Part shown: positions 49,202 through 60,267 of the stretch, piece after piece
How the letters are laid out: each line of letters opens with the position of its first letter
Position numbering within the stretch: the stretch's first letter is position 1
Origin: Endocalyx cinctus
Taxonomy: Eukaryota > Ascomycota > Sordariomycetes > Amphisphaeriales > Apiosporaceae
Length of the DNA stretch: 64,000 nucleotides
NCBI GenBank assembly: GCA_001600455.1
Contig: BCKC01000002.1
Span: 3,238,171-3,302,170 of the forward strand
Direction: 5' to 3'
Made by a program: the position numbers and the translations under genes
Notes under the pieces: generated by a model
What the model saw: the letters and a program-made list of their open reading frames with translations, nothing else
Told to the model about the DNA's origin: nothing
The model's database searches: none

Positions 49202-50058
49202 CTATATATGGCGAGTATGCCTCTTCATATACCGTCCTCTCCTGACTATCCTTATGGTCATCGTCTGCACCGGTTGAGCTTCTATTACGGGCTCTTTTAC
49301 CGTAATTCTCCCTGCCCCGACCTCGCCATCCTCATCTCCTTCTCCTCCTCGCTTACCGGCTCTGTCGTTCCCGCCACCGCTACCGGCCTGAGTTGCGGTC
49401 GTCGCCGCCGCCGTTGGCGCGAGGGGCGCGGCTTGCGACGTGCCGAGCGTCGAGACGCGCGTAGAAATCACGGGCGTCGCCGCCGCCGACGTGGACGCCG
49501 TCGTTCCGGGTGACGGGTCCGTCGGCATTATGTCTCGAACCACGGACTCTGTAGTGGTCAGTGTCGGTGTCGGCGTGACCGTTATTACGATCCCTGTCGG
49601 TGTCGGAGCACCTGCCGTTTCTACACAGTACCTACGAGGATATAATTAATTTTAGTTTTTTTTTTTTTTTTTTCTTCGCCATCAACCTAGAAGATAGATC
49701 TGCCCATTGATCGACCGTCTCCGTCTTACTTAAGTGACGCCGGGCTGCGTCACGCCAAAATACGGCCGCGCATCTCCACCGCGATCATTCCTATAATTTA
49801 AAAAAAAAGGGGAGGTTATATCGCGTACCAGTAATTATCCAAAAGCATGGTCGGGCAATTCTCGCCGTCGGCGCCGAGGAACGGGTTATACTCGTACAGC
49901 TTTCGGGCAACCGTATTCGCCCGGCCGGCGAGGGAGTCGCAGGTCTCGTCTTCGGAAAGGGCCCGCGCCCAGCTGACGCAGTCGGGCGCGATACCCGTCT
50001 GCGTCGGAAGAGGGGGCGCGGCGGGGTGCCGCAAAATCGAATCCGCGTAAGTAGCCAT
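49202..50058 (-). CDS. LysM-domain protein without a visible signal peptide
   Basis: On the minus strand, exon 1 is 50058-49829 and exon 2 is 49631-49202, with a GTACGC...CGTAG intron of 197 nt. The junction rebuilds Trp-Tyr-Cys at the end of a LysM domain, giving about 219 aa. The LysM core covers residues about 26-80: DCVSWARALSEDETCDSLA, then KLYEYNPFLGADGENC and a closing NYWYC. This is the fungal type with Cys pairs that binds chitin or peptidoglycan-like glycans. Downstream is a Thr/Ala/Ser-rich linker, then a basic C terminus (RRGRYMKRHTRH). Residues 1-25 (MATYADSILRHPAAPPLPTQ) resemble an inter-domain Pro/Thr linker, not a signal peptide, so an upstream exon may be missed or the gene may be 5'-truncated. 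GC-rich island in AT-rich DNA. Confidence 0.72.
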
Positions 50059-51106
50059 TGGTATTATTGTTGTTGTTATTGCTATTATTTCCTCGTTTCG
50101 CTTATTTGCTTCCAGCCAATGTAACCGTAGAGGATCTTGAGGTAGATCGTCCCTACCCTAGAGATAGAGGTGAGTATAAAAGTAAGGGTTTCTCCATGAC
50201 GAACCTCCTCGGGTATGAAGTGAAAAAAAAAAAAGCAAAATCTATTCCTTTGTGGTATCTGGTGTTCATTCACAAGCGCTTGACAAGAGCTAAGTTTCGT
50301 GCGGGTAAGTACACAAAGACGTGTGCGGGTGATCTAGATTTAGTCGAAAATCTAGATCTTCACGTCTCGGAATACAAAACTTATTTATTAAATGAGATGA
50401 TTGTGTTCTATATATCTATATCTGTACCTAGATAAAAGATAAACAAAGGTATTACGCAAGAAGATTTACTTGATTTTCCCTTACAGCAGATGAACTCGGG
50501 ACTGACTTGCGACCCTTTTCCTACCCGTAATGATCCAGGAAGGTTATAAAGAAAGGTTATACAAAGAAACAAGACACAATTCTAAGATACTCTCCCAGAG
50601 TCGGACATGTAAACTGAATCTCTATAGGTTAAGCGAGCTCCAGAAAGACGCAATTGTACACTGTTGTAGATATATTTACTACCTTTGGCCAGTCAACGTC
50701 AGAAAAGCAATGTGAATCCATAAAACAATCCTCATAAACTTTCGTAGAGATAATTATATCGAAGTAACGGGCTAAGAATGGTGCGGAGTGGCGGAGTCCG
50801 GGCTGGACATAAGCTAAGACCGACCAACTGACCTTTGGTCATCCCTAAGTTTAGGTCTACGTAATATGGATGCAGCTACCCTACTGTACTATGTAAGGTC
50901 ATAAGTGAGATAAACAAACAAGAATAGTTTTATAATAATTATTATAATTTGTATGAAAAACGTTGAAACTCATATTTTAAAGACCTTCTTCAACACGTCT
51001 TCATTCGTCATATCTACCTACTTAGTTAACGATTAAGTAGAGGAAGTGACAAGTTAAAAACAAATATACAAAAAAAGACAGTCTCGCAAGAAAAGAAGGT
51101 GGGGAA
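50059..51106. other. Divergent intergenic region
   Basis: Lies between the LysM gene (minus) and the SDR gene (plus). Searched on the minus strand for a signal-peptide exon or a second LysM; none recognised. AT-rich, no other gene seen. Confidence 0.55.
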
Positions 51107-52105
51107 ATGAAGCTCATCGTAACAGGGGCTACCGGTTTCGTCGGAGGAGAGGTCGTGAGACAAAGTCTGAGCCGACCTGAAATCACATCCGTCGTGGCCG
51201 TGGCGCGTAAGCCGCTGCCGTCATTCGAGTCCGCCGAACTCCGCGACGGGGCAGACATCACCAAGCTCAAGAGCGTAATCGTCGAGGATTACGACAGATA
51301 CTCCGACGAGGCCAAAAAGGAGCTTTCGGGAGCCGGCGCGTGTATCTGGTAAGTGGGTTAGTTTTTTGTTGGAGAGACTGATATTGGCGATCAAAAGAGT
51401 TGTTCTGATCAGTGAGTGAGTGAGAGGGTGGGAGTAATAGGACAGTCGGTATTACACCACTCAAGTCTACGGCGTATGATGTCGAAGAGGTGAAACGCGT
51501 GTGCCAGACGAGTACGCTCGTCGGCCTGAGGACGATGCACGAGGCCAAACCCGCCACCCCTTTTCGCTTCTTCTACATGAGCGGCTGCGGAGCCGAGCGA
51601 GACCAGACAAAGACGCCCGGATATAAGGCCGAATATCTTTTAATGAGGGTAAGTAAGCAAATATCTATCGAATCGACGTAAATACGATTACACGCTCGTA
51701 TTCATGTAGTCTTAACAAGCTATTATTTCTTATTTTCTTTTGCGCATTAAAAAAAAAAAAAAAAAACTAAATACTAAATACTAAACAAAAATATTTATAT
51801 TGATATTAATAAAATTTTAGGGAGAGGTAGAAAATCAAGTCCTTTCGCTTGCGGCCGAGCTAGGCGACGGTACCGAGGCCTGCGTCGTCAAGCCGGGGTT
51901 CATCACGGCACCCGGGAGCTATCTCAAGAACGCACTGGGGGCGGGGATCCAGCTATGGACCGGCATTCCGAACGTGCGCGTCGGCGAACTCGTTAGTGTC
52001 ATGCTGGATCAAGCTATCAACGGGTTCGAGAAAGAGCCCTTGATGCCGGAGGATATCCGCGACCTTTACGCAAAGAAGAGCGGGGAGGGGGAGGTAAAGA
52101 AATGA
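51107..52105 (+). CDS. Atypical SDR / NAD(P)-binding Rossmann protein
   Basis: Three exons fit in phase: 51107-51348, 51441-51648 and 51821-52105 (introns 92 and 172 nt, both GTAAGT donors), giving about 244 aa. The N terminus has the dinucleotide motif TGATGFVGGEV (residues 6-16) of atypical/extended SDRs such as NmrA- and HTATIP2/FMP52-like proteins. A later FFYMSGCGAER block occupies the usual Ser position, but the classical YxxxK is replaced by a non-standard YKAEYLLMRGEVE, so catalytic competence is uncertain. The C-terminal KPGFITAPG is typical of the fold. No targeting peptide is visible. A GA repeat follows the stop. It could be a reductase, epimerase-like protein or redox-sensing regulator. 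Confidence 0.82.
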
Positions 52106-52119
52106 AATGTGAAAAAAGA

Positions 52120-52156
<37 letters not shown>

Positions 52157-52757
52157 TTAAAATGATGAGTCAACGTATATGGTATTGACCGCTCAGAAGA
52201 ATTAATAGAATGAGATATATTCTTAGCAAAGGCCGGTGGCCAAGAAAGCGAAAGCAGTTAAAGGTGTATATAAAAAAAAACTAATAGTGTCAAGTCAGTT
52301 CGATTTCTGCCTCCTATCAGTAGTAGAGATTTAATAATATTACAGTTCACATCGGTCGAGGAGATAGACTCTCCGACTTTGCCACGGAGAGAGGAGGAGT
52401 CGATTTACATTACATATACATGCGGTGCTCCAAGAACATCTTTTGATCGTCCCTCCGCCACACCGAATTCTTCCGTTCATTCTACCGGCGCCGGCAGAGC
52501 TCTGCTTTATTAATATCGAAAAATATAGGGGTCTTTCACAGCGGCACTTACTGCATAGTACTACCGCATAATCCTTAGCGGAACATTTTCTGCTGACACA
52601 TAAAACATATATAATATCACGAACGGGACCTGCCTCTACGGGCATTTCTGGCGGTGGAGATGGGATCGTTTACCCGGAAATCCTATTCCTTATTTTTTTC
52701 CTATGAGATCATAGACAACTAGTCACCACATTTCAAGACAAAAAGAAATTTCCGAAG
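52106..52757. other. Intergenic region with GA microsatellite
   Basis: Starts with a (GA)n repeat (52125-52154) in the SDR 3' flank. No gene; the right end is the promoter of the secreted protein. Confidence 0.6.
52125..52154. repeat. (GA)n microsatellite
   Basis: About 15 AG units, 20 bp after the SDR stop codon. Confidence 0.95.
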
Positions 52758-53769
52758 ATGTTCAACCAGGCACTGAATATTTTGTTCACTTTCGGCGCCT
52801 TCGCTGCTACTGCGAGGGCAGCGTGCGACCGCGCCAAATTATTGGCCTTTGCCGATTCCTATGTGGCAGCGCATGAAGCAGGTTAGTCTTTCTTTCGCGG
52901 TATTCATAATAAGATAAAAAGTCATATAAAGATAGAAAGGGGGGTAAAAAAAAAAAAAACAGAAGAGCTGACTTTGTTGGTCCACCTTGAAAACAATACG
53001 TATAGGAACGTCCACCGCCCTCGAGAACCTAGCGGAAGACTTCGTCTACGTGGAGAACAACCAGACCAGCGAGCTCACGGGCAGCTTTTTCGACGCCAAC
53101 GCCCTCAAGATCGACCACAGGTTCACCATCGTCGACGAGGTCGACTGCGCGACCTTCACCGAGCTGATCGTCACGGTCGACGCCGAGGACCAGCCGGATC
53201 CGCACGTGATCGGCGCGCAGATCCGGCACCGCGCGGACGACGAGAACCTGGCCGCGTATCTGATCGACCTGATCGTCTCGTCCCCTGGCAGCTGGCTGTT
53301 CGACGCGAGCCAGACCTTGTACTGGGCGAACCGGGAGAACTGGACGACGATCGAGCCGCCCGAGAGCCGGGATTCCCGGGAGACGATGAAGCTGGCCGCC
53401 GACGCGTACCTGGACATGTGGAGCAACGCGAGCGCCATCGACGCCGTACCCTGGGGCACGCCCTGCGCTCGGCTCGAGGGCTCGGTCTACACCGGGAACG
53501 GGTCGCCGACGGACTCGTGCAAGCCGGGGATCCCGACGAATAACACCCAGGCGCCGAACTCGGCCCGCAGGTACGTCATCGACGAGTCGTACGGCTCTAT
53601 CAGCGTTCTCTGCATCTTCGAACATCTAAGGGATGCGCCCGATAGCCACCAGTTCCGGCTCGAGGGCGGAGAGCTAAGGTACATACACACTATTACCCTC
53701 GCGGACAGTAGCATTCCTATTGGGTCTAAGAGATCGGAGGAAGAAGATGAGATAGTTTTGATGGGTTAA
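52758..53769 (+). CDS. Secreted DUF8021-like protein
   Basis: Two exons, 52758-52881 and 53006-53769 (GTTAGT donor, ATAG acceptor), give about 295 aa. Residues 1-21 are a signal peptide (hydrophobic LFTFGAFAATARA) followed at once by ACDRAKLLAFADSYVAA, the Cys-started helix of fungal secreted DUF8021/SnoaL-like proteins. The following FVYVENNQ fits the same fold, in which a cone-shaped barrel binds a small ligand. Sequons NQT, NWT, NAS and NNT suggest glycosylation. Five or six Cys residues probably pair. No catalytic residues can be named and the function is unknown. The body is GC-rich; the first exon and intron are not. The secreted start would be lost without the spliced first exon. Confidence 0.8.
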
Positions 53770-54130
53770 AAAAGAAGAATGTACTTTTTTAGGTGGTCAA
53801 TATTTGTTAGTGACGCAAATTGAGCAATGAGGATGTGATCCAGAGAGGGCTCACCGAGGGATACATACATTGTAACCTTTTAGCTTCTTCTAGATGCCAT
53901 TAAATAATCAATTAAGCCAGCGAGCGATTCCAATGTGCTTTGTTTTCCCCTTTAATGGGTTATACTTTATATACCGTAAACTATATACACGCATATCTAT
54001 ATGATCCACCTATTGTGCATTCTTCCTCTTCGTCGCCGTGCTAGATTTATCGCTCCTTTCCTACATTCCTCTCGCATTTTTTTTTCGTCTTTTTTATTAT
54101 AATTTTTTTTTTCATCTTTACTTTTAAACT
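53770..54130. other. Convergent 3' intergenic region
   Basis: Short AT-rich spacer between the secreted gene and ACH1. T-rich runs at about 54078-54118 lie just beyond the ACH1 stop on the minus strand. No gene seen. Confidence 0.65.
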
Positions 54131-55905
54131 TTACCATTTCTTAATCTTCCTCATGCTTCCCTCCTCCAAGAGCGCCTTGTGCATGTCGAAGCTGTTGAAC
54201 AGCAGGTGCGGCTCGTGGCCCCAGCCCTTGCGCAGGCACTCGAACTCGGCCTTCTCGAAGTAGCCCCTCAGGATCGGCTTGTACTCGTCGTGCGCGCACT
54301 TTTCGATGATCACGCGGGCCCGCTCCCGCGGGCTGAGGCCCCGGACGTCGGCCAGCCCTTGCTCCGTGACGACGACGTCGAGGTCGTGCTCGGTCTGGTC
54401 CACGTGCGTGCACATGGGCACGATGCAGCTGACGCCGAAGGGGTCCGTCTTGGAGGGCCGGGTCGAGGGCGAGTGCATGATGCTGTACTTGCTCGAGCGC
54501 AGGAAGTCGGCCGAGCCGCCGAGGCCGTTGAGCATCCGGCTGCCCATGACGCACGTGCTGTTCGCATGCGCGTAGATGTCCACCTCGACCGGCGTGTTCA
54601 TGCCGATCACACCTAAACGGCGGATGATCTCTGGCGAGTTGGACACTTGCTGGGACCGCAGGAGCAGCTTGTCGTGGTACGCCTCCCAGTTGTCGTAGAA
54701 GCGCTTGAACCCGTCGGGCGAGAACCGGATCGACGTCGCCGTCGCGAAGTCGAGCTTTCCCGAGTCGAACAGGTCCAGGAAGGTGTCCTGGATGACCTCG
54801 GTCCAGACTTTTAGGTTGCGGAAGTTGGACTCGCTCAGCCCGCCGATGACGGCGTTCGCGATGTTGCCGATGCCGGATTGCAAGGGTAAGAGCGACTTAG
54901 GGAGACGACCGTGCGTCACCTCGTGCTCTAGGAACTCGATCAAGTGGCTAGCGATGGCCGCCGAGGATGCGTCTGGAGGCGTGTTCGGCGACGTCTGGTC
55001 TTTGTAGTCTGACTCGATGACACCGACGACCTTTTCCGGGTCAATTGGGATGGATGTGGAACCAATTCTATCTTCTACTTGCGTAATCAAATAAGGCTTG
55101 CGCCGCGGGGGTAGGTCCGTCATGGTAATGTCGTGTAAACCCTCGAAGCTTGGCATCGAAGTGTTAACTTCAATGATGATCTGCCCATTGCATCGTTTAG
55201 CTGTCTATACTAGTAGTACTCATTCCGATATTTCATAATTGGGTTTCTTACCTTGTCGGCAAATTGAATTATTTCCGGGGTTGCGCCGACTGATGCGCCC
55301 GGGACTATGCTGCCATCTTCCTTTATATCGGTAGCTTCCACTACCGCGATATCGAGCTTGTTGTGGGGCCGGTCCTTGGTATAGAATCCCTATGAAGTTT
55401 TGTAAGAATCTCCCGAACCACGTCATGATGCGGAATGATTTACTTACATAGGCCAAGTCTACAGGAAACATGGACAAGTGCTTGTCGAAGAAGTTAATTC
55501 GTCCCTCATTGATACCCTTCGCAATCGCCTTTCCAACTTGGTGAGGACTGCGCCGTTCGATCATATCCAATTCGGCCCATCTGTTCTCTGTTTCGGCTCC
55601 GGACGAGGCGCCGACGAAAAGCGAATATTTTAGTTTGCCCTGTAGGCTATTCTTCTCCACATGATCGGCCAAGAAAGTGGGCATCTTCCTATTTATTACG
55701 TTTTTGTTAGAAAGAAAGTGGCGTTTTTGAGATCGGAGTTCAAAAAGACATACTTCGGGTATCCAACACCGGTAAACCCAGACCAGCCGATATAGGCGCC
55801 ATTGGGAAAATGGCGAAGTAAGTCTTCTGGGTGGCATAGCTTGTTCAACATCGACGGACGCCGAACTCGAGCTTTGAGAGCTGCCGAAGCTATAGGTGAC
55901 GCCAT
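54131..55905 (-). CDS. ACH1: Acetyl-CoA hydrolase / CoA transferase (Ach1)
   Basis: Mitochondrial enzyme of acetate metabolism; fungal Ach1 works mainly as a CoA transferase between succinyl/acetyl/propionyl-CoA and acetate. On the minus strand four exons fit in phase: 55905-55754, 55688-55448, 55389-55252 and 55180-54131 (introns 58-71 nt), giving about 526 aa, the usual length of the yeast enzyme. The N terminus ([20 protein letters not shown]) is basic. Visible family blocks are [12 protein letters not shown] (rebuilt across intron 1), [55 protein letters not shown] and [20 protein letters not shown]. The [16 protein letters not shown] block agrees with the position of the catalytic Glu in this family. 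The 3' exon is much more GC-rich than the 5' exons. Confidence 0.94.
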
Positions 55906-56729
55906 GATGCCGTAACTAGAACAGGTAAAACCCAAGGGAACTGGAAAATGAAGTTGGAAGAAGTAAAGGGAAGAGAGTGAGTTAAAAAGCACGACGACAC
56001 CAAAGCACCGGACGAATTGATAAGAAATATAAAAGAAGAAAAAGGCTTAGAATCGAGTCTGGAAGCCTGGAAAGAAATTAGTAGGAGACACTAGATATGT
56101 ACATAGTAAAGTAAATATATTTAAAGCTCATGTGGATACGTATGATGCTATCTTGGCATCATTACGTATTAGCAAATTGTCACTTTCAGTGCTGAAAAGG
56201 GACCTCTTCGTATGGGGTGGCACGATTTCGTTACTCACCTGATAAACACTACACCAGCAAATTTCTTGAGGAAACAAAAAAAAGAGAAAATTTTGCTATC
56301 AGTTGATTAAATTATAATATGGGTAGCTCCAAGCTTTTACGAGTCTCTTGTCCTTCTTTTTATATTTATTTTACATAGCCTCTATACGCTTAATATCCAA
56401 TACCCTCTTAATTTATGGGGTAGCATTAACGCTGACAAGGGGGTTCCGGCGACGGTTCGTAGGCCGGTGCCTGACTTGCTCGGTCCGAGCAGCCAGAGAC
56501 TTCCATTAGTCCGAAGAATCCTCATAGACAAGAGAATATTGAGCCTCAAATTTTAACCAACAACATCCTCGTATCAATTTTCGAAATGATACTAGTTTTA
56601 GATCAAGTAAGTACTTATCTAATTTAACTTGTAATTCATTTTATACAATCAATACATGTACAAGTATAATAATACATTTTATTTCTTGTGAGAACACGCT
56701 TAGCATTCTCTTTATGAGTAGAGAGGTTC
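55906..56729. other. Intergenic region upstream of ACH1
   Basis: ACH1 promoter and leader at the left, the 3' flank of the DUF1992 gene at the right. No gene seen. Confidence 0.6.
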
Positions 56730-58358
56730 TCAATTATCTTTCGCACTAAACAAATCTCGCCAGAATTCCTTGAATCCATAATGAGGTGATCTTGATTCAT
56801 AAATCTTCGTTGTTTGGCTTTGTTTCCCAAAACGATCTAAAATACTACCGGGACTGTGCCCAACATCTGTCATCGATTTCGCAGGTCTCGTTGCCCTATC
56901 CTTGATCGCCTCCGCGATGAGGGGTGCAACATCCGCGTAACAATTATCAAGCTCACGGTCAAGCGAGAAATAACCACGCTTCGCAAGTTCGGGCGCCATT
57001 AGGTTATACGATCGAGTGAGCGTGTTCAGGTTAGTAATCGAGAGATCCAGATACGATTTCTCGGCAGCTAGCCAATCGGGATCCCTGAAAGGAGGGAGTA
57101 ATGGAATATCTGGGAGAGTCGACGCATCGACTTCGCCCGTGCCATCTGATGCACCAGAAGTAGGGGTGGTAGAAGAGGAAGCATCGGCAGCCGGCGACTG
57201 CTCTCGCACTTTCACCATAACCACATCATCTGTTGAATTCGTAGGTACGGCTACTTGCTCCACATTGCGTTTCCGCGGGTTGTGACGTTGCTCTGCTTGC
57301 GCGTAACTCTTTGCGCGATTCATCTGATCTTCGAGGGAGCCACCTTTACTAGAAATCATTCGAGCGGCGTGGCGTTTCCAGTCGCTCCGCAACCTTGCCC
57401 GGAAAACGTGGGCTGCCCTCGTCAACTCCTGTTGTTTTTCAATCCATGGAGGGACTAAATCTTGACGTTTAATCATTTTGTTCATTATGTATTCCGTAGT
57501 ATCAATAAAGGGATTGTCACCCCTGGTATCGCGCTCTACTCCTTTGCCTCGAGGAATGTTTTTAAACTGTCCCCGTGCGATTGCATCTTCTATCCTCTCG
57601 TTTGCTAGTGAAGCCAACCCCGTCAACGTAGCCGGAACTGCCCGAGCGGCGGGTTGGAATCGATCACGAAATTCTTGTCGAAAAGCTTCCCTTTCACTCT
57701 CACTTAACCCATGTTCTAACTCTTTCATTGCCATTCCGGCGTACGTGGAGGCTTTATCTCTAGCGCTCGCTACTCGTTGTCCGGCGCTCGTCTTTGGGCC
57801 TTGTTTTATACGCATATCAACCGGTTGTAAGTCGGGTATTTTTGGGCGACCCCGAAGTTCTCTTTTCAAGGGTTTATGGGCATCGTTCAGCATTCGTAGA
57901 ACTGCGTCTTCGGTCGTCTCTTGCCCAGTCCAGGGTTGGCTCACCGCCGTGAGCCTCGTGCCCTCGCCGGCAGCCGTGGGCATTCCTGCTTCGGAAAATG
58001 CAGAAGCATATTCGGATCGGAACTCAGCATCTTTTACCTTATTGAATAACCGTTCTTTCAACTCTTCCGAGAAGCCGGCGTCCTCGATCGCTCGTCGACC
58101 TGCCCGCCCGCCAGAAAACAAGGCCTCTTCGGTCGCTTCTTCGAGTCGTCGACTCATAGGACCAGGCTCTTTGGCCTGGGATTCTTTGTGTTTATTCGAA
58201 CTGGGTCGCGTTTTGTCGTCCTCCGGTTTCCCCGAAGAGGTGGTCGAATAACTTGATCGAAGGTTGCTGCCACGCCATGGAGCTATACGCCTCGCACAAA
58301 TGTGTGCGCACCTGGCGCATATATATAGTGAAGAGTACATATTAGCCATGAGCGGCAT
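56730..58358 (-). CDS. DUF1992 (DNAJC28-conserved-domain) mitochondrial protein
   Basis: Single-exon frame of 542 aa. Residues 1-40 (YICARCAHICARRIAPWRG) are basic, Ser-rich and free of acids, as in a mitochondrial presequence. A low-complexity charged stretch follows. The DUF1992 core lies at about 250-320: ANERIEDAIARGQFKNIP, then NPFIDTTEYIMNKMI and PPWIEKQQEL, matching the domain of bacterial YhdN-like proteins and human DNAJC28. No J domain (HPD) is present. A C-terminal segment (DPDWLAAEKSYLDLSITNLN, about 443-462) resembles the second conserved part in fungal members. Function is unknown; a mitochondrial chaperone-linked role is inferred from the family. The start at 58358 could be replaced by Met4 or Met7. 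Confidence 0.88.
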   Translation of the reverse strand: MPLMANMYSSLYICARCAHICARRIAPWRGSNLRSSYSTTSSGKPEDDKTRPSSNKHKESQAKEPGPMSRRLEEATEEALFSGGRAGRRAIEDAGFSEELKERLFNKVKDAEFRSEYASAFSEAGMPTAAGEGTRLTAVSQPWTGQETTEDAVLRMLNDAHKPLKRELRGRPKIPDLQPVDMRIKQGPKTSAGQRVASARDKASTYAGMAMKELEHGLSESEREAFRQEFRDRFQPAARAVPATLTGLASLANERIEDAIARGQFKNIPRGKGVERDTRGDNPFIDTTEYIMNKMIKRQDLVPPWIEKQQELTRAAHVFRARLRSDWKRHAARMISSKGGSLEDQMNRAKSYAQAEQRHNPRKRNVEQVAVPTNSTDDVVMVKVREQSPAADASSSTTPTSGASDGTGEVDASTLPDIPLLPPFRDPDWLAAEKSYLDLSITNLNTLTRSYNLMAPELAKRGYFSLDRELDNCYADVAPLIAEAIKDRATRPAKSMTDVGHSPGSILDRFGKQSQTTKIYESRSPHYGFKEFWRDLFSAKDN

Positions 58359-59061
58359 CTCTTAGGAAGAACAGGAATTCAACCAGAATCATTGTGCCAA
58401 ATTCTAGTGAATAAGAACTTTACTTGCTGTGGCAAGAAAATCTAATTTACTCGACGCTCGGAGATAAGGCGGCAAAGCTTTTAAGACTGTAATGAAATCA
58501 CCAATTTTTTTTTCTCATTGTATACGCATACATACATATATGCTTATACACAATATAACTATTATATCGTAAAACCATAGCGTCGTTCTAGATACTGTTG
58601 ATTCTTGAAAGAAATACAAAAGAAATCGCATGTCTTTCTATAGTTTATATTCATACATAAGTCTCGTGGGAATATAGAATCATATAAATAGACTATGGGA
58701 ATACCTTTGACCGTTAGGTGTCCCTTTATATATCGCATGGGAAGCAGGGTTGCATGTTTCCCAAACCTCTTGACATCTGGTAATTAACTCATCGTATTTA
58801 TCAAGAAAGAGTTATGAATATAGACACGAGAACCTAAAAAGTTTGATCAATCCATCTTTGTTCTGTTTGCGGGGTTTATATGAATGATGTTTGGAGATAA
58901 CATGATGGCCGTCCCCTTTGTCCGTAGATCCTTTGACTTTAAATACCGTAAAACGATAGGCCGTACCATTAAAAAAATGAAGCTCGTGTATTCTATACTC
59001 CCTCCTATACTCCAGTAAGTGGTAGTTTACCATAAATTTAAGGGTTCTGTCACGTATCAAA
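58359..59061. other. Divergent intergenic region
   Basis: Shared upstream region of the DUF1992 gene (minus) and the hypothetical gene (plus). AT-rich; no further gene seen. Confidence 0.6.
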
Positions 59062-60267
59062 ATGTACAGGATCTATATTCGTCTAGACAAAACGCAGTAA
59101 GTTGGTTATGCACTGATTCAGGCTGTTCGTATCAGTATTCATGGGTATATCGACCTAGCTAACCCGTCTCTCAACCCCCTCTGTGATTACAGCTGCCTTC
59201 GATTTCTCTCCGATAGTAAAGCCGATTCTCAAGGTCTACTCGGCGAAGAAAATGCCGGTTCTTATGCTACTGTCGGTTTCGAGATAGCGCAATGGATCAG
59301 TGACCCGAACAATATCGCCCAGCTTCGGAAACAGCTCCAACACACTTACGAGGTGGACGAGAATGAAATAGAACAATTTCTAACATATCTGATGTATGAG
59401 GATCAAGACTTCGGTCACGCGCAAGTAACTAAGTTCGATGATGCCGATAAGACTCTATATTACTGGAAGCAGAAGCTTCGTAACTGGGAAAATATCGAGG
59501 GAGGGGTTCAAAGACTCGATGCCATAGCAGGTACCGAAGATGTCATGATCATCCCAAGAACACACCCGAGACGCCACTCAGGTAAGTACCACCAGGAAAA
59601 TTTTACTCTAGTAAAGGTACTAATCACGGCATGAGTATAGATCGACCTGGCTGGTACGAAATCCCATATTAATAGCAGTTTAATTATAGTACTAATACTA
59701 TATTTCAACAGGCTTTATATGATTAACCTAGAAGAAGAAACCCTTGAGATATATCACTTTAAACGGACTGGATTCAATAACACAGCGACTAAGATCAGAC
59801 ATCTCTGCAGACAGTACCGTAATGGGCTGACCAGCTACCACATCAAGCTAACATTTACGGAGCTTCAGAGTATGGAAACTCTCTTTGCGTGGCTGACGCG
59901 ACATGACATCCACGCCCAGTTGCTACAAAGACGTTGGCTATCCAACTCTCTCCTCCTTCAGAAGGTGGTTCGATATACCCACGAGATACCTTTCCAGACG
60001 CTTTACGACAGCACGTCGACTACGACGAGAGCATGTAAGGAGGAAACTGGCCAGTCAACAGGTATGGACGTGAGTAAAATTCAAAGAGCAGTGGAGGTGG
60101 TTCGACAAACAAAGCCTCTCAAAATATCAGCAGGGCCGAGATCGAAAAGCACAAGTGGTTCGGATTATGATAAATTCAAGAATACATGGACAGACATCAG
60201 TGATGAGTGGGCTCTGATGAAGCTTTTTTGGGACGATAATGAAAGAGGGCTAGAAATCTGGCGCTGA
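59062..60267 (+). CDS. Uncharacterised fungal protein, possibly decaying
   Basis: No family name recognised. Reconstructed exons are 59062-59096 (MYRIYIRLDKT, GTAAGT donor), 59193 to about 59585, and 59712-60267, giving about 327 aa. The frame continuing from the first splice is sensible (GLLGEENAGSYATVGFEIAQ), and the third exon reads LYMINLEEETLEIYHFKRTG. The second junction is problematic: the perfect GTAAGT at 59582 leaves the wrong phase and runs into a TGA at 59719-59721, while a poorer GTACCA donor at 59586 restores frame as HSGKLYMIN. So it is either an unusual donor or a frameshifted gene. Composition is AT-rich and hydrophilic, with no signal peptide or membrane helix. The Ser/Lys-rich patch near residues 283-297 looks disordered. 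Confidence 0.5.
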
